Assembly: GCA_965224575.1 (NCBI GenBank)
Contig: CBDCZQ010000006.1
Span: 1,364,001-1,428,000, forward strand
DNA from: QPIN01 sp965224575
Lineage (GTDB): Bacteria > Pseudomonadota > Gammaproteobacteria > Methylococcales > Methylomonadaceae
Length of the DNA stretch: 64,000 bases
Direction: 5' to 3'
Shown here: positions 52,643 to 61,736 of the stretch, piece after piece
How positions within the stretch are numbered: position 1 is the first letter of the stretch
Layout: every line of letters begins with the position of its first letter
Made by a program: the position numbers and the translations under genes
The notes under the pieces: generated by a model
What the model saw: only the letters and a program-made list of their open reading frames with translations
What the model was told of the DNA's origin: nothing
Databases searched by the model: none

Positions 52643-55006
52643 ATGATTATTTCCGATTTTAAACTCACTTTTTCAGTTACTTGTTTAGCTTTTTGCATGA
52701 CATCAACTATTGCTTATACTGCTGATATTCAATATTACCCCCCCGAACTAAATCAACAATTACAAACTGCTTTTACCAATAAAGGCAAAAACTATAAACC
52801 ACGAACCGCCAACTTTCTAAAAAACGGTCAACCCACTTATATTAATCAACTTATTCTTCAAGATTCACCGTATTTATTACAACATGCACATAACCCAGTG
52901 CATTGGTATCCTTGGGGAGATGAGGCATTTGCAAAAGCCAAGCTTGAGAATAAACCCATCTTTTTGTCAATAGGTTATTCCACTTGCCACTGGTGTCATG
53001 TGATGGAAGAAGAAAGCTTTGACAATCCAAAAATTGCCGCCTTGTTGAATAAATATTTTATCTCAATAAAAGTGGATAGAGAAAGTAGACCCGATGTTGA
53101 TGCTGTTTATATGGAAGCCGTTATGCTTTTAACGGGGCGGGGTGGATGGCCTATGTCTAATTTTTTAACACCGGAAGGTAAGACGTTTTTAGGTGATAGT
53201 TATTTTCCACCCGAGCCGTTTAAAAAGCTTTTACTCCGTGTTAATGATGTTTGGCAACAGCAACAAACTTTAGTCTTAAAACGTGCAGATGAAGTGGCTT
53301 CCGCCGTTGCTAGCACACAGCAGTCTAGTCAGCAAAGCCAAACTTTAGATTTAGAATTACTGCAACAAGCGGAAAAAAAATTAATCAGTATTCAAGACTC
53401 ACAATATGGAGGTTTTGGCCAAAACATGAAATTTCCGAATGAACTGTTACTTTCATATCTGCTTGAAACCTATCAACGTTTTGGTGATAAAAATGCTCTA
53501 CAAGTAGTAGAAGCAAGTTTGCAAGCTATGGGGCAAGGTGGAATTTATGATCAGGTTGGTGGTGGTTTTCATCGTTATGCGACTGATAGAAAGTGGTTAG
53601 TCCCACATTTTGAAAAAATGTTATATAACCAGGCGCAATTAGCAGAAGTCTATTTACAGACCTATCAGCTAACAGGTAAAGCAGAATATGCACGCATTGC
53701 CAAGCAAACACTAGATTATGTATTGCAAGATATGCAGGCAGAACAAAGTGGGTTTTATTCCGCGACGGATGCAGATAGTAATGGAGTTGAAGGTGAATTT
53801 TTTGTTTGGACAGAGGATCAAATAAAGCAAGCCCTATCCCCTGAACTTGCAAAGCTTGCCATAAATTTATACGGCATTTTGTCAGAAGGAAATTTTGAAG
53901 GACACTCTATTTTATATCTACCGATAAGTATTGAAAATTATGCTCAGAAGAAAAATATCGCAATAGAAAAATTATTACTTCAAATTGAGCAAATTAGATT
54001 TGGCTTAAAAATATCCCGTCAAAAACGTATTGCACCATTATTAGATGACAAAATCGTAACGGCATGGAATGCCATGATGCTGAAAACTTTAGTCCTAGCA
54101 AGTGAGGTATTAAAACAACCGCAATACTTGAAAGCAGCAGAAACGACAGCGAATTGGCTGTGGAAAAATAACAGGCAAGCTTCTGGTGAACTTTGGCGAA
54201 TTCATTGGCAAGGTCATTCATCGGTAGCTGGAAACCAGCAAGATTATGCTTTTTTTGCCAGTGCATTAATAAAACTGTATGACCAAACCGGTGATCTGCA
54301 ATGGCTCACTAAAGCCCAATTAATGACGGATACCATGCTTAAGCTATTTTGGGATAATGAGAACGATGGTTTTTATATGAATACCGCAGCCGAAACTAAA
54401 TCTATGATGGTGCGACCAAAAGATATTAATGATAATGCCATCCCTTCTGCTAACGCTGTTGCAGCAACTGTTTTAGCAAAACTAGCAAAACGGACTGAAA
54501 ACCTGAGTTACCCTAAAAAAGCGGCTAAAACATTAGCTGCATTTTCTACAAAAATCAAAACTAACCCAAGCGGTTTTACCCGCTTTTTAACTGCTGCTGC
54601 ACTACTTAATAATACAGAAATAGGTTCAACCCAATACGCAGCAAAAGGTGCGGTTATTGTCCGAGCTAAACACTCAAAAAATAATCAACTGATAGTTTCA
54701 ATTCATGTAAAACCTGGTTGGCATATTAATGCCCACCAACCTTTGCATGATAGTTTAATTCCAACCACAATCAATCTGGATAATGGCAAGCTTAGTCATA
54801 TTATTTATCCACCCGCTACTCTTAAAAAACTTAGTTTTGGACAGCAAAAATTAGCTCTGTATGAAAACCAGATTACTGTGAGTGCAACACTTCCAAGTGA
54901 GCTGAAAAATAAGCACGACAAAACTGTTAGCGTTCAAATACAAGCTTGTAATGATAAGCATTGTTTAGCACCAGAGATAGTAAATGTTAGTGTGCTGAAC
55001 CTATAA
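52643..55006 (+). CDS. YyaL-type thioredoxin-domain protein with DsbD-alpha-like C-terminus
   Basis: A 787-residue exported protein. A signal peptide (about 1-26) is followed by the DUF255/YyaL module: LLQHAHNPVHWYPWGDEAF and a thioredoxin-like motif STCHWCHVMEEESF (about 112-125), then an (alpha/alpha)6 barrel with GGGFHRYATDRKWLVPHFEKMLYNQA. The last 120 residues (about 665-787) look like the N-terminal domain of DsbD: VIVRAKHSKNNQLIVSIHVKPGWHINAHQP and a Cys pair in QACNDKHCLAPE. The extra domain is not part of usual YyaL proteins and points to thiol transfer in the periplasm. It is a monocistronic plus-strand gene. Confidence 0.85.
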   Translation: MIISDFKLTFSVTCLAFCMTSTIAYTADIQYYPPELNQQLQTAFTNKGKNYKPRTANFLKNGQPTYINQLILQDSPYLLQHAHNPVHWYPWGDEAFAKAKLENKPIFLSIGYSTCHWCHVMEEESFDNPKIAALLNKYFISIKVDRESRPDVDAVYMEAVMLLTGRGGWPMSNFLTPEGKTFLGDSYFPPEPFKKLLLRVNDVWQQQQTLVLKRADEVASAVASTQQSSQQSQTLDLELLQQAEKKLISIQDSQYGGFGQNMKFPNELLLSYLLETYQRFGDKNALQVVEASLQAMGQGGIYDQVGGGFHRYATDRKWLVPHFEKMLYNQAQLAEVYLQTYQLTGKAEYARIAKQTLDYVLQDMQAEQSGFYSATDADSNGVEGEFFVWTEDQIKQALSPELAKLAINLYGILSEGNFEGHSILYLPISIENYAQKKNIAIEKLLLQIEQIRFGLKISRQKRIAPLLDDKIVTAWNAMMLKTLVLASEVLKQPQYLKAAETTANWLWKNNRQASGELWRIHWQGHSSVAGNQQDYAFFASALIKLYDQTGDLQWLTKAQLMTDTMLKLFWDNENDGFYMNTAAETKSMMVRPKDINDNAIPSANAVAATVLAKLAKRTENLSYPKKAAKTLAAFSTKIKTNPSGFTRFLTAAALLNNTEIGSTQYAAKGAVIVRAKHSKNNQLIVSIHVKPGWHINAHQPLHDSLIPTTINLDNGKLSHIIYPPATLKKLSFGQQKLALYENQITVSATLPSELKNKHDKTVSVQIQACNDKHCLAPEIVNVSVLNL

Positions 55007-55028
55007 GTAAATTATTTATTGTCATTCC

Positions 55029-56213
55029 TTACCCTGGATTAAAATCCAAAGTACATAATGCTTTAGCCGCATGCAACTGACCATTTAATAAACAGTTTTT
55101 CAATTTTTCAGTCCGCTCCATATACTCATTAGTAAGTTCTTTAAATGCTTCGGGTAAATGGTGTTTTTCCAATTGAGACAAATGACCATCAAAAGCAGCC
55201 GATACACTTAGAAGATCTAATAAAAAATAACGCTCTTCTGTTGAAACTTGATCTAAAAGTAATAAAAAATCATCCCAATTATCATATTCACAATTTTGTT
55301 CAATCTTAAAAGTATCTGTTAGTCTGAGTAATAGGATCAGCATATTAGGATGATAGTTTTGTGCAAGTACCATCATCGTTGCTATTGCTCTGATAGAACC
55401 TTCACGCGCTTTAGGACTAAGTTTTTCAATAAATGTATCCGTTAGCATATCATTAACAATATGGGCGGCTAGTTTATTGCCAAAAAGTCTTAACCGAGCT
55501 TCTTGAGCTACTTTGTAAATAGTATATGCATCCCATAAACCGGTAATTGGAACGGCTACCCAGCTAAATGCAGCACGAGTTTCACCTTTACCCAAAAAAC
55601 GGATTAATACAAATTTAACCGCTAGACCACTTAACAGAACTTTTGCTTTGTATAAAAGAGCAACTAAAAACAGTTTAGATTTTGATAGGTGTTTAAGAGG
55701 ATCTATCCCTAGATAATGAATAACTGGATCAGGCACTTCTAATGCTGCCCTCGCTAAAATATTAGGCACTGCATCGTCACCTGGTAAGCATGAGCCTTTT
55801 GTTGCCTGATTATGTCCGGTTAAACAGGCTAGGCTGTAGACAGTTTTTAATCCTAGCCAGAATAAAACTCCCATTTCAATCAATAACATACTAGCAAGAA
55901 CACAGCCATATAGTATGTAATAAGGCACTGTCGCCATGGTGTCATGAAATGTCCAGTCTACTGCTATTGTTACAAATGATGTTAATGCACCCACTCCAAA
56001 AGCTAAAGCAGCTGCAAAAGCAGTAATGTTACTGCTGAGTGCTTGTAAGGTAACATCTGGAGGAAGGTCGTCAATGCTTATATTTTGTATCTCCCCAGTG
56101 CCAAATTTTTTTGATAAATATTGATAATATTTAACCCCTATTTTTTCTAAAAAACTCGGCTCCTCCTCTCTTATGTAGGTTGTTTTTTCTTTTTTTTGAT
56201 CAATGTCTGACAT
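55029..56213 (-). CDS. Multi-pass membrane protein, LBF_2804-like
   Basis: A 394-residue protein from the ATG at 56213, where GAAGGG lies eight bases ahead; a TTG five codons earlier is less likely. Hydrophobic helices occur at about 72-92, 108-128 and around 180-210, with a further weaker stretch (WVAVPITGLWDAYTIYKVA). The sequence MLADT...KLSPKAREGSIRAIA and the C-terminal helical domain resemble the LBF_2804 family, whose function is unknown. It starts four bases after the stop of the TMEM143-like gene, so the two are co-translated. Confidence 0.75.
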   Translation of the reverse strand: MSDIDQKKEKTTYIREEEPSFLEKIGVKYYQYLSKKFGTGEIQNISIDDLPPDVTLQALSSNITAFAAALAFGVGALTSFVTIAVDWTFHDTMATVPYYILYGCVLASMLLIEMGVLFWLGLKTVYSLACLTGHNQATKGSCLPGDDAVPNILARAALEVPDPVIHYLGIDPLKHLSKSKLFLVALLYKAKVLLSGLAVKFVLIRFLGKGETRAAFSWVAVPITGLWDAYTIYKVAQEARLRLFGNKLAAHIVNDMLTDTFIEKLSPKAREGSIRAIATMMVLAQNYHPNMLILLLRLTDTFKIEQNCEYDNWDDFLLLLDQVSTEERYFLLDLLSVSAAFDGHLSQLEKHHLPEAFKELTNEYMERTEKLKNCLLNGQLHAAKALCTLDFNPG

Positions 56214-56217
56214 AGTT

Positions 56218-57474
56218 TTACCCTTCAAGGACTTTAGCCCAGTCTTGTTTTAATTGACTATTTGCATCACTTAATGAAATCGCGTTTAAACCTGTATCAT
56301 TTTGGGATAATAAACCTGCTTTTTGTAATTTTTCTAAACCATCAACAATTTCAAAGTCCATAGGAATAGCGTACTGATCATAAATATACTTTTCAATACG
56401 TTTATCTAAATCGGAACGATTAGTTTTTCCATCAATCAACAGAAAAAAATAGGCTAAAATAGCTTCTTTACATTCTTCTATTTCTGCCGTGTCAATTAGG
56501 GATGTTAACGCACCCATATTATTATCAAGACTATAAAAATAAAGGTTCTTGGTTAAAATCGCGCTGTATTTAGCACGTTGGGAAAAAATTTTTGATATTT
56601 GTCGCCAGAGAACCCCCAGTAACCCTCCAATTGCAATCATTGCTGAGACAGGATCAATTGCAGCACTAAATTTACTGATTGTTGCCATTATTCCTCCGGC
56701 CGAACCCCCTCCTCCTAACACGCCTAACTTTATCTTATCAAAGAGCCGGATTTTGACTTGTGTATTAGGGAATAATGTTTCCAAATCTGCCGCAGGAATA
56801 TCTTTAAATAGCTTCATATAAACTACATCCTCCTCACCGCTAATACCTAGTGTTTTAAATGCAGTATCCACTTTTTTTTCAGCCTTTTTTTGACTCATTT
56901 TATGATCTGTCATAAATTCTTTAATTCGTTGTTGACGGTTTTTTGGCTGTAACAAGACGAATAGACGGCGATAAATTTGTATGTCATATTGCCGTTTTTT
57001 AAATTGAAATTTCTTTATATTTCTACGAAACTCTGAATGTATTGCAGACCCTCGATAAAAAAGAGCAACTTCAACAAATTCTTCAAAATCTACAGAAACT
57101 TTTACGCCATGTGGAGATATTTTATTAAGAGCTTCATTAAGCTCGGACTCAGACAGCTTCTCAAAATTAGCTTTATCCAACATATTCTTTAGTTCACTTT
57201 TAAGCTGTACTAATTGCTCTTTTGGCTCTGTTATCTTTGAAATTAATACATCTCTATCTGGATTAAAAGGCCGGTAGATGCTTTGTAACTGTTGAAGTTT
57301 AGAATGCGATTTTGCATGATAGAGAGCAGTGTATCGGTTACAAAATTGTTTAAACTCTGTTTTTTTTTGTTCTGGTAATAACCCAGAATAAAGTAAGTCT
57401 ATAACCAATCTGTCAAAATCAATCGGAATAAAATGTTCAAGAACATCCGCCCGATAATGTATCTGTTTATTCAT
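56218..57474 (-). CDS. TMEM143/DUF3754-like membrane protein
   Basis: A 418-residue protein starting at MNKQIHYRADVLEHFIPIDF, with GAAGAGA eight bases ahead; an ATG 11 codons earlier lacks a site. The N-terminal 190 residues are soluble, with FEEFVEVALFYRGSA and YDIQIYRRLFVLLQPK as DUF3754 hallmarks. A membrane hairpin (about 250-290) contains GVLGGGGSAGGIMATISKFSAAIDPVSAMIAIGGLLGVL, and a cytoplasmic tail follows. The human relative TMEM143 is mitochondrial; the bacterial function is unknown. It precedes the LBF_2804-like gene by four bases. Confidence 0.85.
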   Translation of the reverse strand: MNKQIHYRADVLEHFIPIDFDRLVIDLLYSGLLPEQKKTEFKQFCNRYTALYHAKSHSKLQQLQSIYRPFNPDRDVLISKITEPKEQLVQLKSELKNMLDKANFEKLSESELNEALNKISPHGVKVSVDFEEFVEVALFYRGSAIHSEFRRNIKKFQFKKRQYDIQIYRRLFVLLQPKNRQQRIKEFMTDHKMSQKKAEKKVDTAFKTLGISGEEDVVYMKLFKDIPAADLETLFPNTQVKIRLFDKIKLGVLGGGGSAGGIMATISKFSAAIDPVSAMIAIGGLLGVLWRQISKIFSQRAKYSAILTKNLYFYSLDNNMGALTSLIDTAEIEECKEAILAYFFLLIDGKTNRSDLDKRIEKYIYDQYAIPMDFEIVDGLEKLQKAGLLSQNDTGLNAISLSDANSQLKQDWAKVLEG

Positions 57475-57722
57475 TACAATTATCTCTTCAAATATTTCAG
57501 TCGCCATTGAGGGTCAAATAATACCTGAAACAGCTCTAAAATTGTCGATCATTTACACTATCAAAACAAGAAATAAATCCTTTTTTTCTATGTTTACCAT
57601 GGATATGAAATAAAACAGCAGTTATACTGAGTCCAACATCAAGACAATAAAGAACCTTATTTTAAGGATTTCTATATTTATTGGTGTAAATTTATAACTT
57701 TTAAGATTTAATGGAGAAAATA

Positions 57723-58178
57723 ATGGGATTATTTGATTTTGCAAAAGATATAGGTAGTAAAATTTTTGGTAATGATGCTGAAGCTGCTGAAAAAATAACC
57801 AGCCATATCTTGGCTAACAATCCAGGTATTGAAAACCTGACAGCAGCCTATAGTGATGGAACTGTAACTTTAGTTGGAGAAGCAAATACATCAGAAGCAG
57901 CGCAAAAAGTTGTTTTAATGGCAGGTAATGTCCAGGGTGTAACAGAAGTTATCCCAAAGATTTCAATTGCTGAAGCAGGTATAGATACAGCCTCTGCACT
58001 TGAACCAGAAAATGTTGAATATTACATTATTCAGAGTGGAGATAGTCTGTCAAAAATTGCAAAAAAATACTATCAGGATGCCAGCGCATATCCTCGAATT
58101 TTTGATGCTAATAGAGAAGTTATTCAAGATGCTAATCTAATTTATCCAGGTCAGAAAATTAGAATTCCTTTAGCATAA
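57723..58178 (+). CDS. kbp: BON-LysM protein (YgaU/Kbp-like)
   Basis: A 151-residue protein starting MGLFDFAKDIGSKIFG, with GGAG ahead; an ATG four codons earlier is less likely. A BON domain (about 22-88) with LTAAYSDGTVTLVGEANTSEAA is followed by a LysM domain (about 100-150) with YIIQSGDSLSKIAKKYY and PGQKIRIPLA. The E. coli orthologue YgaU/Kbp (149 residues) binds potassium and has no signal peptide; none is seen here. A bidirectional terminator follows the gene. Confidence 0.93.
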   Translation: MGLFDFAKDIGSKIFGNDAEAAEKITSHILANNPGIENLTAAYSDGTVTLVGEANTSEAAQKVVLMAGNVQGVTEVIPKISIAEAGIDTASALEPENVEYYIIQSGDSLSKIAKKYYQDASAYPRIFDANREVIQDANLIYPGQKIRIPLA

Positions 58179-58204
58179 AAATTATCATCTACTAGTTCTA
58201 AATA

Positions 58205-58239
58205 ATCACCCCAAAAGTTCTTATTTTTTTGGGGCGATT
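58205..58239. terminator. Bidirectional terminator after the BON-LysM gene
   Basis: CCCCAAAA (58209-58216) and TTTTGGGG (58227-58234) form a stem, extended outward by AATC and GATT across one mismatch. The T-rich right arm followed by ATTATTT fits termination of the plus-strand gene, and the A-rich left side may serve the convergent chemoreceptor gene. Confidence 0.7.
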
Positions 58240-58278
58240 ATTTCAGTCCTACATTTTAAAATTTTTGGCAGCTCTTTA

Positions 58279-59970
58279 TCACGCAACTTTAAATTTTCTA
58301 ACCAAATCATGTAATTCGGTTGTAATATTTGCTACTTCTTTATTGGCCTGAATAATCTGGTCAGAGGTTGCTACAGAAAGAGTTGCTATTTCATTTATGC
58401 TTAAAATATTTTGATTTATTTCTTCTGAAACAGAATTTTGTTCTTTCGTTGTACTTACAATCTGTTCACTCATTTCATTAATTTTATCGACTGAAACGGC
58501 GATAGTCTTAATCGACTCTCCAGCTTGATTCGCTTGATCAACAGCTAACTGAGCTCGTTCACAACTTTTATTCATCGCTACTACTGCCTGGTTAGAACCA
58601 TCTTGAAGATTAACGATCATTTGGTTTATTTCTTCAGTCGCTGTTTGAGTTCGTCCTGCTAACGTACGGACCTCATCTGCTACCACGGCAAATCCTCGTC
58701 CTTGCTCACCCGCTCTGGCAGCTTCAATCGCAGCATTTAGCGCTAATAAATTGGTTTGTTCGGCAATACCTTTGATAACATCCAATACAGAACCTATCGT
58801 TTTACTTTCAGTCTCTACTCCATTGATAATACTTGATGAGGCTAAAATTTCATCAGCTAGTGCTTGTACAGCCTGGCTTGTTTGGGTAACAAGTTGATCA
58901 CCCGAGGCTGTTTCATCATTTGCATTAGCCGCTGCATTGGCTGTATTAGAAATACTTAGACTAATTTTCTGTACTGTCGCTGTCATTTCATTCATCGCAG
59001 TAGCTACCATTTCTGTTTCTGCTTGCTGTTGCTGAATATTAGACTGTGTTTCTTTGACTACCAATGATGTTTTCTGTTCTGTAGCAGCAAGTTGCTCAGT
59101 TGTTTTTATAAGGTTGGTCATTATTGATAGCAAATTTTGCTGCATTTCAGTCAATGACCTTGCTAATGATTCATCTCCTTGAATCATAATAGTTTCGGTT
59201 AAATCCCCTTCAGAAATCTTATGCAAACTTGTTTTTACTTTCAATAATAGGTTTGAAATATTATTAACAACTTGCCAGCTAAACAACAAACCTAGAACAA
59301 TGGCTACAAAAAAAATGATTCCGAGTATTAACACGACATCTTCTTCATGCACTTTTGCATTGAGTATTGCCTGTTCGGTAAATGTCTCCATTTCTGTCAG
59401 TAATAATTCTAAATGATGATTTAACTTATCCTCTTCAACTTTAATTTTTTCAATATAAGTTTCGGCTTCATGGTTTTTTCCTTGAGCCAACAAACCAAAA
59501 ACTTGTTGAGCATGATCCTCATAACTTTTATGTTGCTGCTCTATTTCTTTAAGTATTTTTTCGATATGGGAAAACTCTTCTGCAACTGCTTCACCATGAC
59601 TCATATTAATCATAAACGAATGTGCTAAAACCTCACCATTTTTAATTTCAACACTTACTTTGTCACCAAATTGTTCAAACTCATCAATGTTTTTCTTAAA
59701 ATTTCTAGCCGCACCTTCTTCCTCCTTAAGTAAATTGCCATAGCGCACTGCTCTTTCAAATATAGTTGCCTGTTGTAGTTGATGCTCAGTGATAGAAGTC
59801 AATAACTTGACCATCGGAATATCTTTTTCTGCAATGCTTTCTATCTCATTACCAATCTTCATTACAGAAAATAATGCAGAAATAGAGTTTATTGAAATTA
59901 AAATAATAAAGAAAACGGCAATTCCCATTATTTTTGCTTTGATGGAATACTTATTTAATAAATCATTCAT
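58279..59970 (-). CDS. Methyl-accepting chemotaxis protein
   Basis: A 563-residue chemoreceptor. A helix at about 12-33, a four-helix-bundle-type periplasmic domain of about 170 residues (EIESIAEKDIPMVKLLTSI..., rich in Glu and Lys), a second helix (about 207-228), a HAMP domain (about 229-282) and the signalling domain (about 300-540) with the tip QTNLLALNAAIEAARAGEQGRGFAVV are present. No C-terminal pentapeptide for CheR binding is seen (ends HDLVRKFKVA). The ligand cannot be predicted. Confidence 0.93.
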   Translation of the reverse strand: MNDLLNKYSIKAKIMGIAVFFIILISINSISALFSVMKIGNEIESIAEKDIPMVKLLTSITEHQLQQATIFERAVRYGNLLKEEEGAARNFKKNIDEFEQFGDKVSVEIKNGEVLAHSFMINMSHGEAVAEEFSHIEKILKEIEQQHKSYEDHAQQVFGLLAQGKNHEAETYIEKIKVEEDKLNHHLELLLTEMETFTEQAILNAKVHEEDVVLILGIIFFVAIVLGLLFSWQVVNNISNLLLKVKTSLHKISEGDLTETIMIQGDESLARSLTEMQQNLLSIMTNLIKTTEQLAATEQKTSLVVKETQSNIQQQQAETEMVATAMNEMTATVQKISLSISNTANAAANANDETASGDQLVTQTSQAVQALADEILASSSIINGVETESKTIGSVLDVIKGIAEQTNLLALNAAIEAARAGEQGRGFAVVADEVRTLAGRTQTATEEINQMIVNLQDGSNQAVVAMNKSCERAQLAVDQANQAGESIKTIAVSVDKINEMSEQIVSTTKEQNSVSEEINQNILSINEIATLSVATSDQIIQANKEVANITTELHDLVRKFKVA

Positions 59971-60197
59971 TTTATTTAAGAAATACTAATTTGAAAAAAA
60001 GGAACTAATCAACTTACGTTGCGCATTGGAGATAAACAAAATTTCTACGCAATACTGGTAAGCTATTTATGCGCATTACTAACTTAACTTTAAGTATCGA
60101 CCATATCGCCTAAAACTAAAGTGCTAAAAACTCAATTTGTATATTTAGCCTATTACTCTCACTTGGTTTTCCGTTTTTTTCTCAAAGGGTAAGATAA

Positions 60198-61169
60198 TTA
60201 ATACATAGGAATAGAAACACTTGAAAATAATTGATGTCTACTTACAAGATCAGCACAATCAATGGCCTGTGAAATTATGGTTCGGGTTAGATGAGGGGCA
60301 AATAATTCTATAAAAGGGTAGATATAAGGTTTAATCACTCTGTCTTTTTTTACAGCAATCTGGCTAGTAGTAATACCAAATAAATGCTTAACATTTAGTT
60401 TAAATAAATCTGCATCCTGATCTTTACTAAATGCCATATCTGCAATAATACCTATCCCTAAACCTAAACGAACGTAGGTTTTAATGACATCTGCATCAAC
60501 TGCAGTTAATACAATATTAGGTTGTAAATGATTTTGATTAAAAACTTCATCTTGTGAATTTCGACCTGTAAATCCATTAACATAGGTGATAATAGGGTGT
60601 TGAGCAATATCGTTTAAACTAACATTTTTATTATTTACTAAGGGATGGTCTTTTTTAGTAATAACACTTCGACTCCACTGATAACAAGGTAAAGCGACGA
60701 GAGATTCTCTACTTGCTAAAACCTCGGTTGCAATGGCAATATCAACTTCACCTTGTTCCAGCAAAGCGGCAACCTGTTCGGGTGTTCCTTGTTGAATCGT
60801 TAAGTTAATCTCTGGATACAGGGATAAAAATTTTTCAACAATTACTGGTAACACATATCGAGCCTGGGTATGTGTTGTCGCTATTGCAATAGATTTCTGT
60901 TTATTTGTGTATTCCTCGGCAGTTAATTTAATGTCATCAACCTTGCTTAGGATTTCTTTTGCCAGTGTTAGTATTTGTTTCCCAGCAGCAGTTATAGCAG
61001 TTAATTTACGACCATTTCTTTCAAATAAATCAACCCCCAGTTCTGATTCTAATAAACTGATTTGTTTACTTATTCCAGATTGGGATGTACATAATACGAT
61101 AGCTGCTTTGGATATATTGAGATGCTGTTTTTCAATCTCAAATAAAAAGCGGAATTGTTGTAACTTCAT
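60198..61169 (-). CDS. cysB: CysB-type LysR transcriptional regulator
   Basis: A 323-residue LysR-family regulator. The winged helix is MKLQQFRFLFEIEKQHLNISKAAIVLCTSQSGISKQISLLESELG, and the effector domain has the CysB phrases IAIATTHTQARYVLP and LPCYQWSRSVITKKDHPLV. CysB activates sulfur assimilation genes and senses N-acetylserine or sulfur compounds. The nearest neighbour upstream of it, a TauE-type exporter on the other strand, is a plausible sulfur-related target. The intervening DNA is 567 bases and mostly repetitive. Confidence 0.93.
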   Translation of the reverse strand: MKLQQFRFLFEIEKQHLNISKAAIVLCTSQSGISKQISLLESELGVDLFERNGRKLTAITAAGKQILTLAKEILSKVDDIKLTAEEYTNKQKSIAIATTHTQARYVLPVIVEKFLSLYPEINLTIQQGTPEQVAALLEQGEVDIAIATEVLASRESLVALPCYQWSRSVITKKDHPLVNNKNVSLNDIAQHPIITYVNGFTGRNSQDEVFNQNHLQPNIVLTAVDADVIKTYVRLGLGIGIIADMAFSKDQDADLFKLNVKHLFGITTSQIAVKKDRVIKPYIYPFIELFAPHLTRTIISQAIDCADLVSRHQLFSSVSIPMY

Positions 61170-61268
61170 TTTTATCTCTTTTTGGAATAAGACTATAACT
61201 TTAAATTACTTTTAAATATATAGAAATTCCGGTATATTTGCTCATTTTTTAAACTTAGGAATGAAAAT

Positions 61269-61345
61269 ATACATTCTGGTTCATAGCTGGCTACGTAACT
61301 GTTGCTATACGAACGAAGACGGACAAAAGGCAAGCTAGAATGTAT
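61269..61345. repeat. Small inverted-repeat element with GCATAGCTGGCTACG-like interior
   Basis: The terminal inverted repeat is ATACATTCT / AGAATGTAT, bounding 77 bases. The interior CATAGCTGGCTACGTAAC is shared, with one change, with the interior of family A (GCATAGCTGGCTACGCAACC). It directly abuts the next element, so the two may be parts of one compound structure. Confidence 0.6.
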
Positions 61346-61494
61346 AAGTACTCAACCATAAATATTTTAACATTTACTTGTCTTTTTTATCATCTTCCGC
61401 GTTGCATAAACAGTCGCATAGCCAGCTATGTTCCTATTTATGCGTCTTGAATATAATAAAAAATCCTGCGTAAAATATTTATGGTCGAGTACTT
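61346..61494. repeat. Family C inverted-repeat element
   Basis: A 149-base element with 24-base terminal repeats differing at one position: AAGTACTCAACCATAAATAT on the left, ATATTTATGGTCGAGTACTT on the right. The interior contains CGCATAGCCAGCTATG, the reverse complement of the motif in the adjacent element and in family A. No coding capacity. A single copy is seen in the window. Confidence 0.8.
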
Positions 61495-61499
61495 AAAGT

Positions 61500-61642
61500 G
61501 AGTGCGATTTAAAGTGAAGTAAATAAATAATGTAGGTTGGGCTGCCGTTTTTTTGGCAACCCAACACTATCTTTGCTAAAGATGTTGGGTTAACGATAGA
61601 GCTGTTAGCCCAACCTACTCATTCTTTACTTTTATCACAACC
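61500..61642. repeat. GTAGGTTGGG palindromic repeat, copy 6
   Basis: The left flank GAGTGCGATTTAAAGTGAAG, palindrome core 61532-61618 and right flank TTTACTTTTATCACAACC match copies 2 and 5. It lies five bases after the family C element and upstream of the TauE-type gene. Its position leaves the 61643-61736 stretch for that gene's promoter and leader. Confidence 0.9.
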
Positions 61643-61736
61643 TGTATTAGTTGTTTATTTTCGTCCCTTGAGGAAAGCGTATACTTTACACCCCGCTTGT
61701 GTGAAGTCGTCATTCTTAATCTACTTTATTGGAAAC

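Noticed and set aside
53526..54266. Two minus-strand frames inside the YyaL-type gene
   Set aside because: They are shadows of a strongly supported gene and have no start signals or family resemblance.
3261..61642. The dispersed palindromes as a CRISPR array
   Set aside because: Copies are about 10 kb apart, not interspersed with regular spacers, and no cas genes are present.
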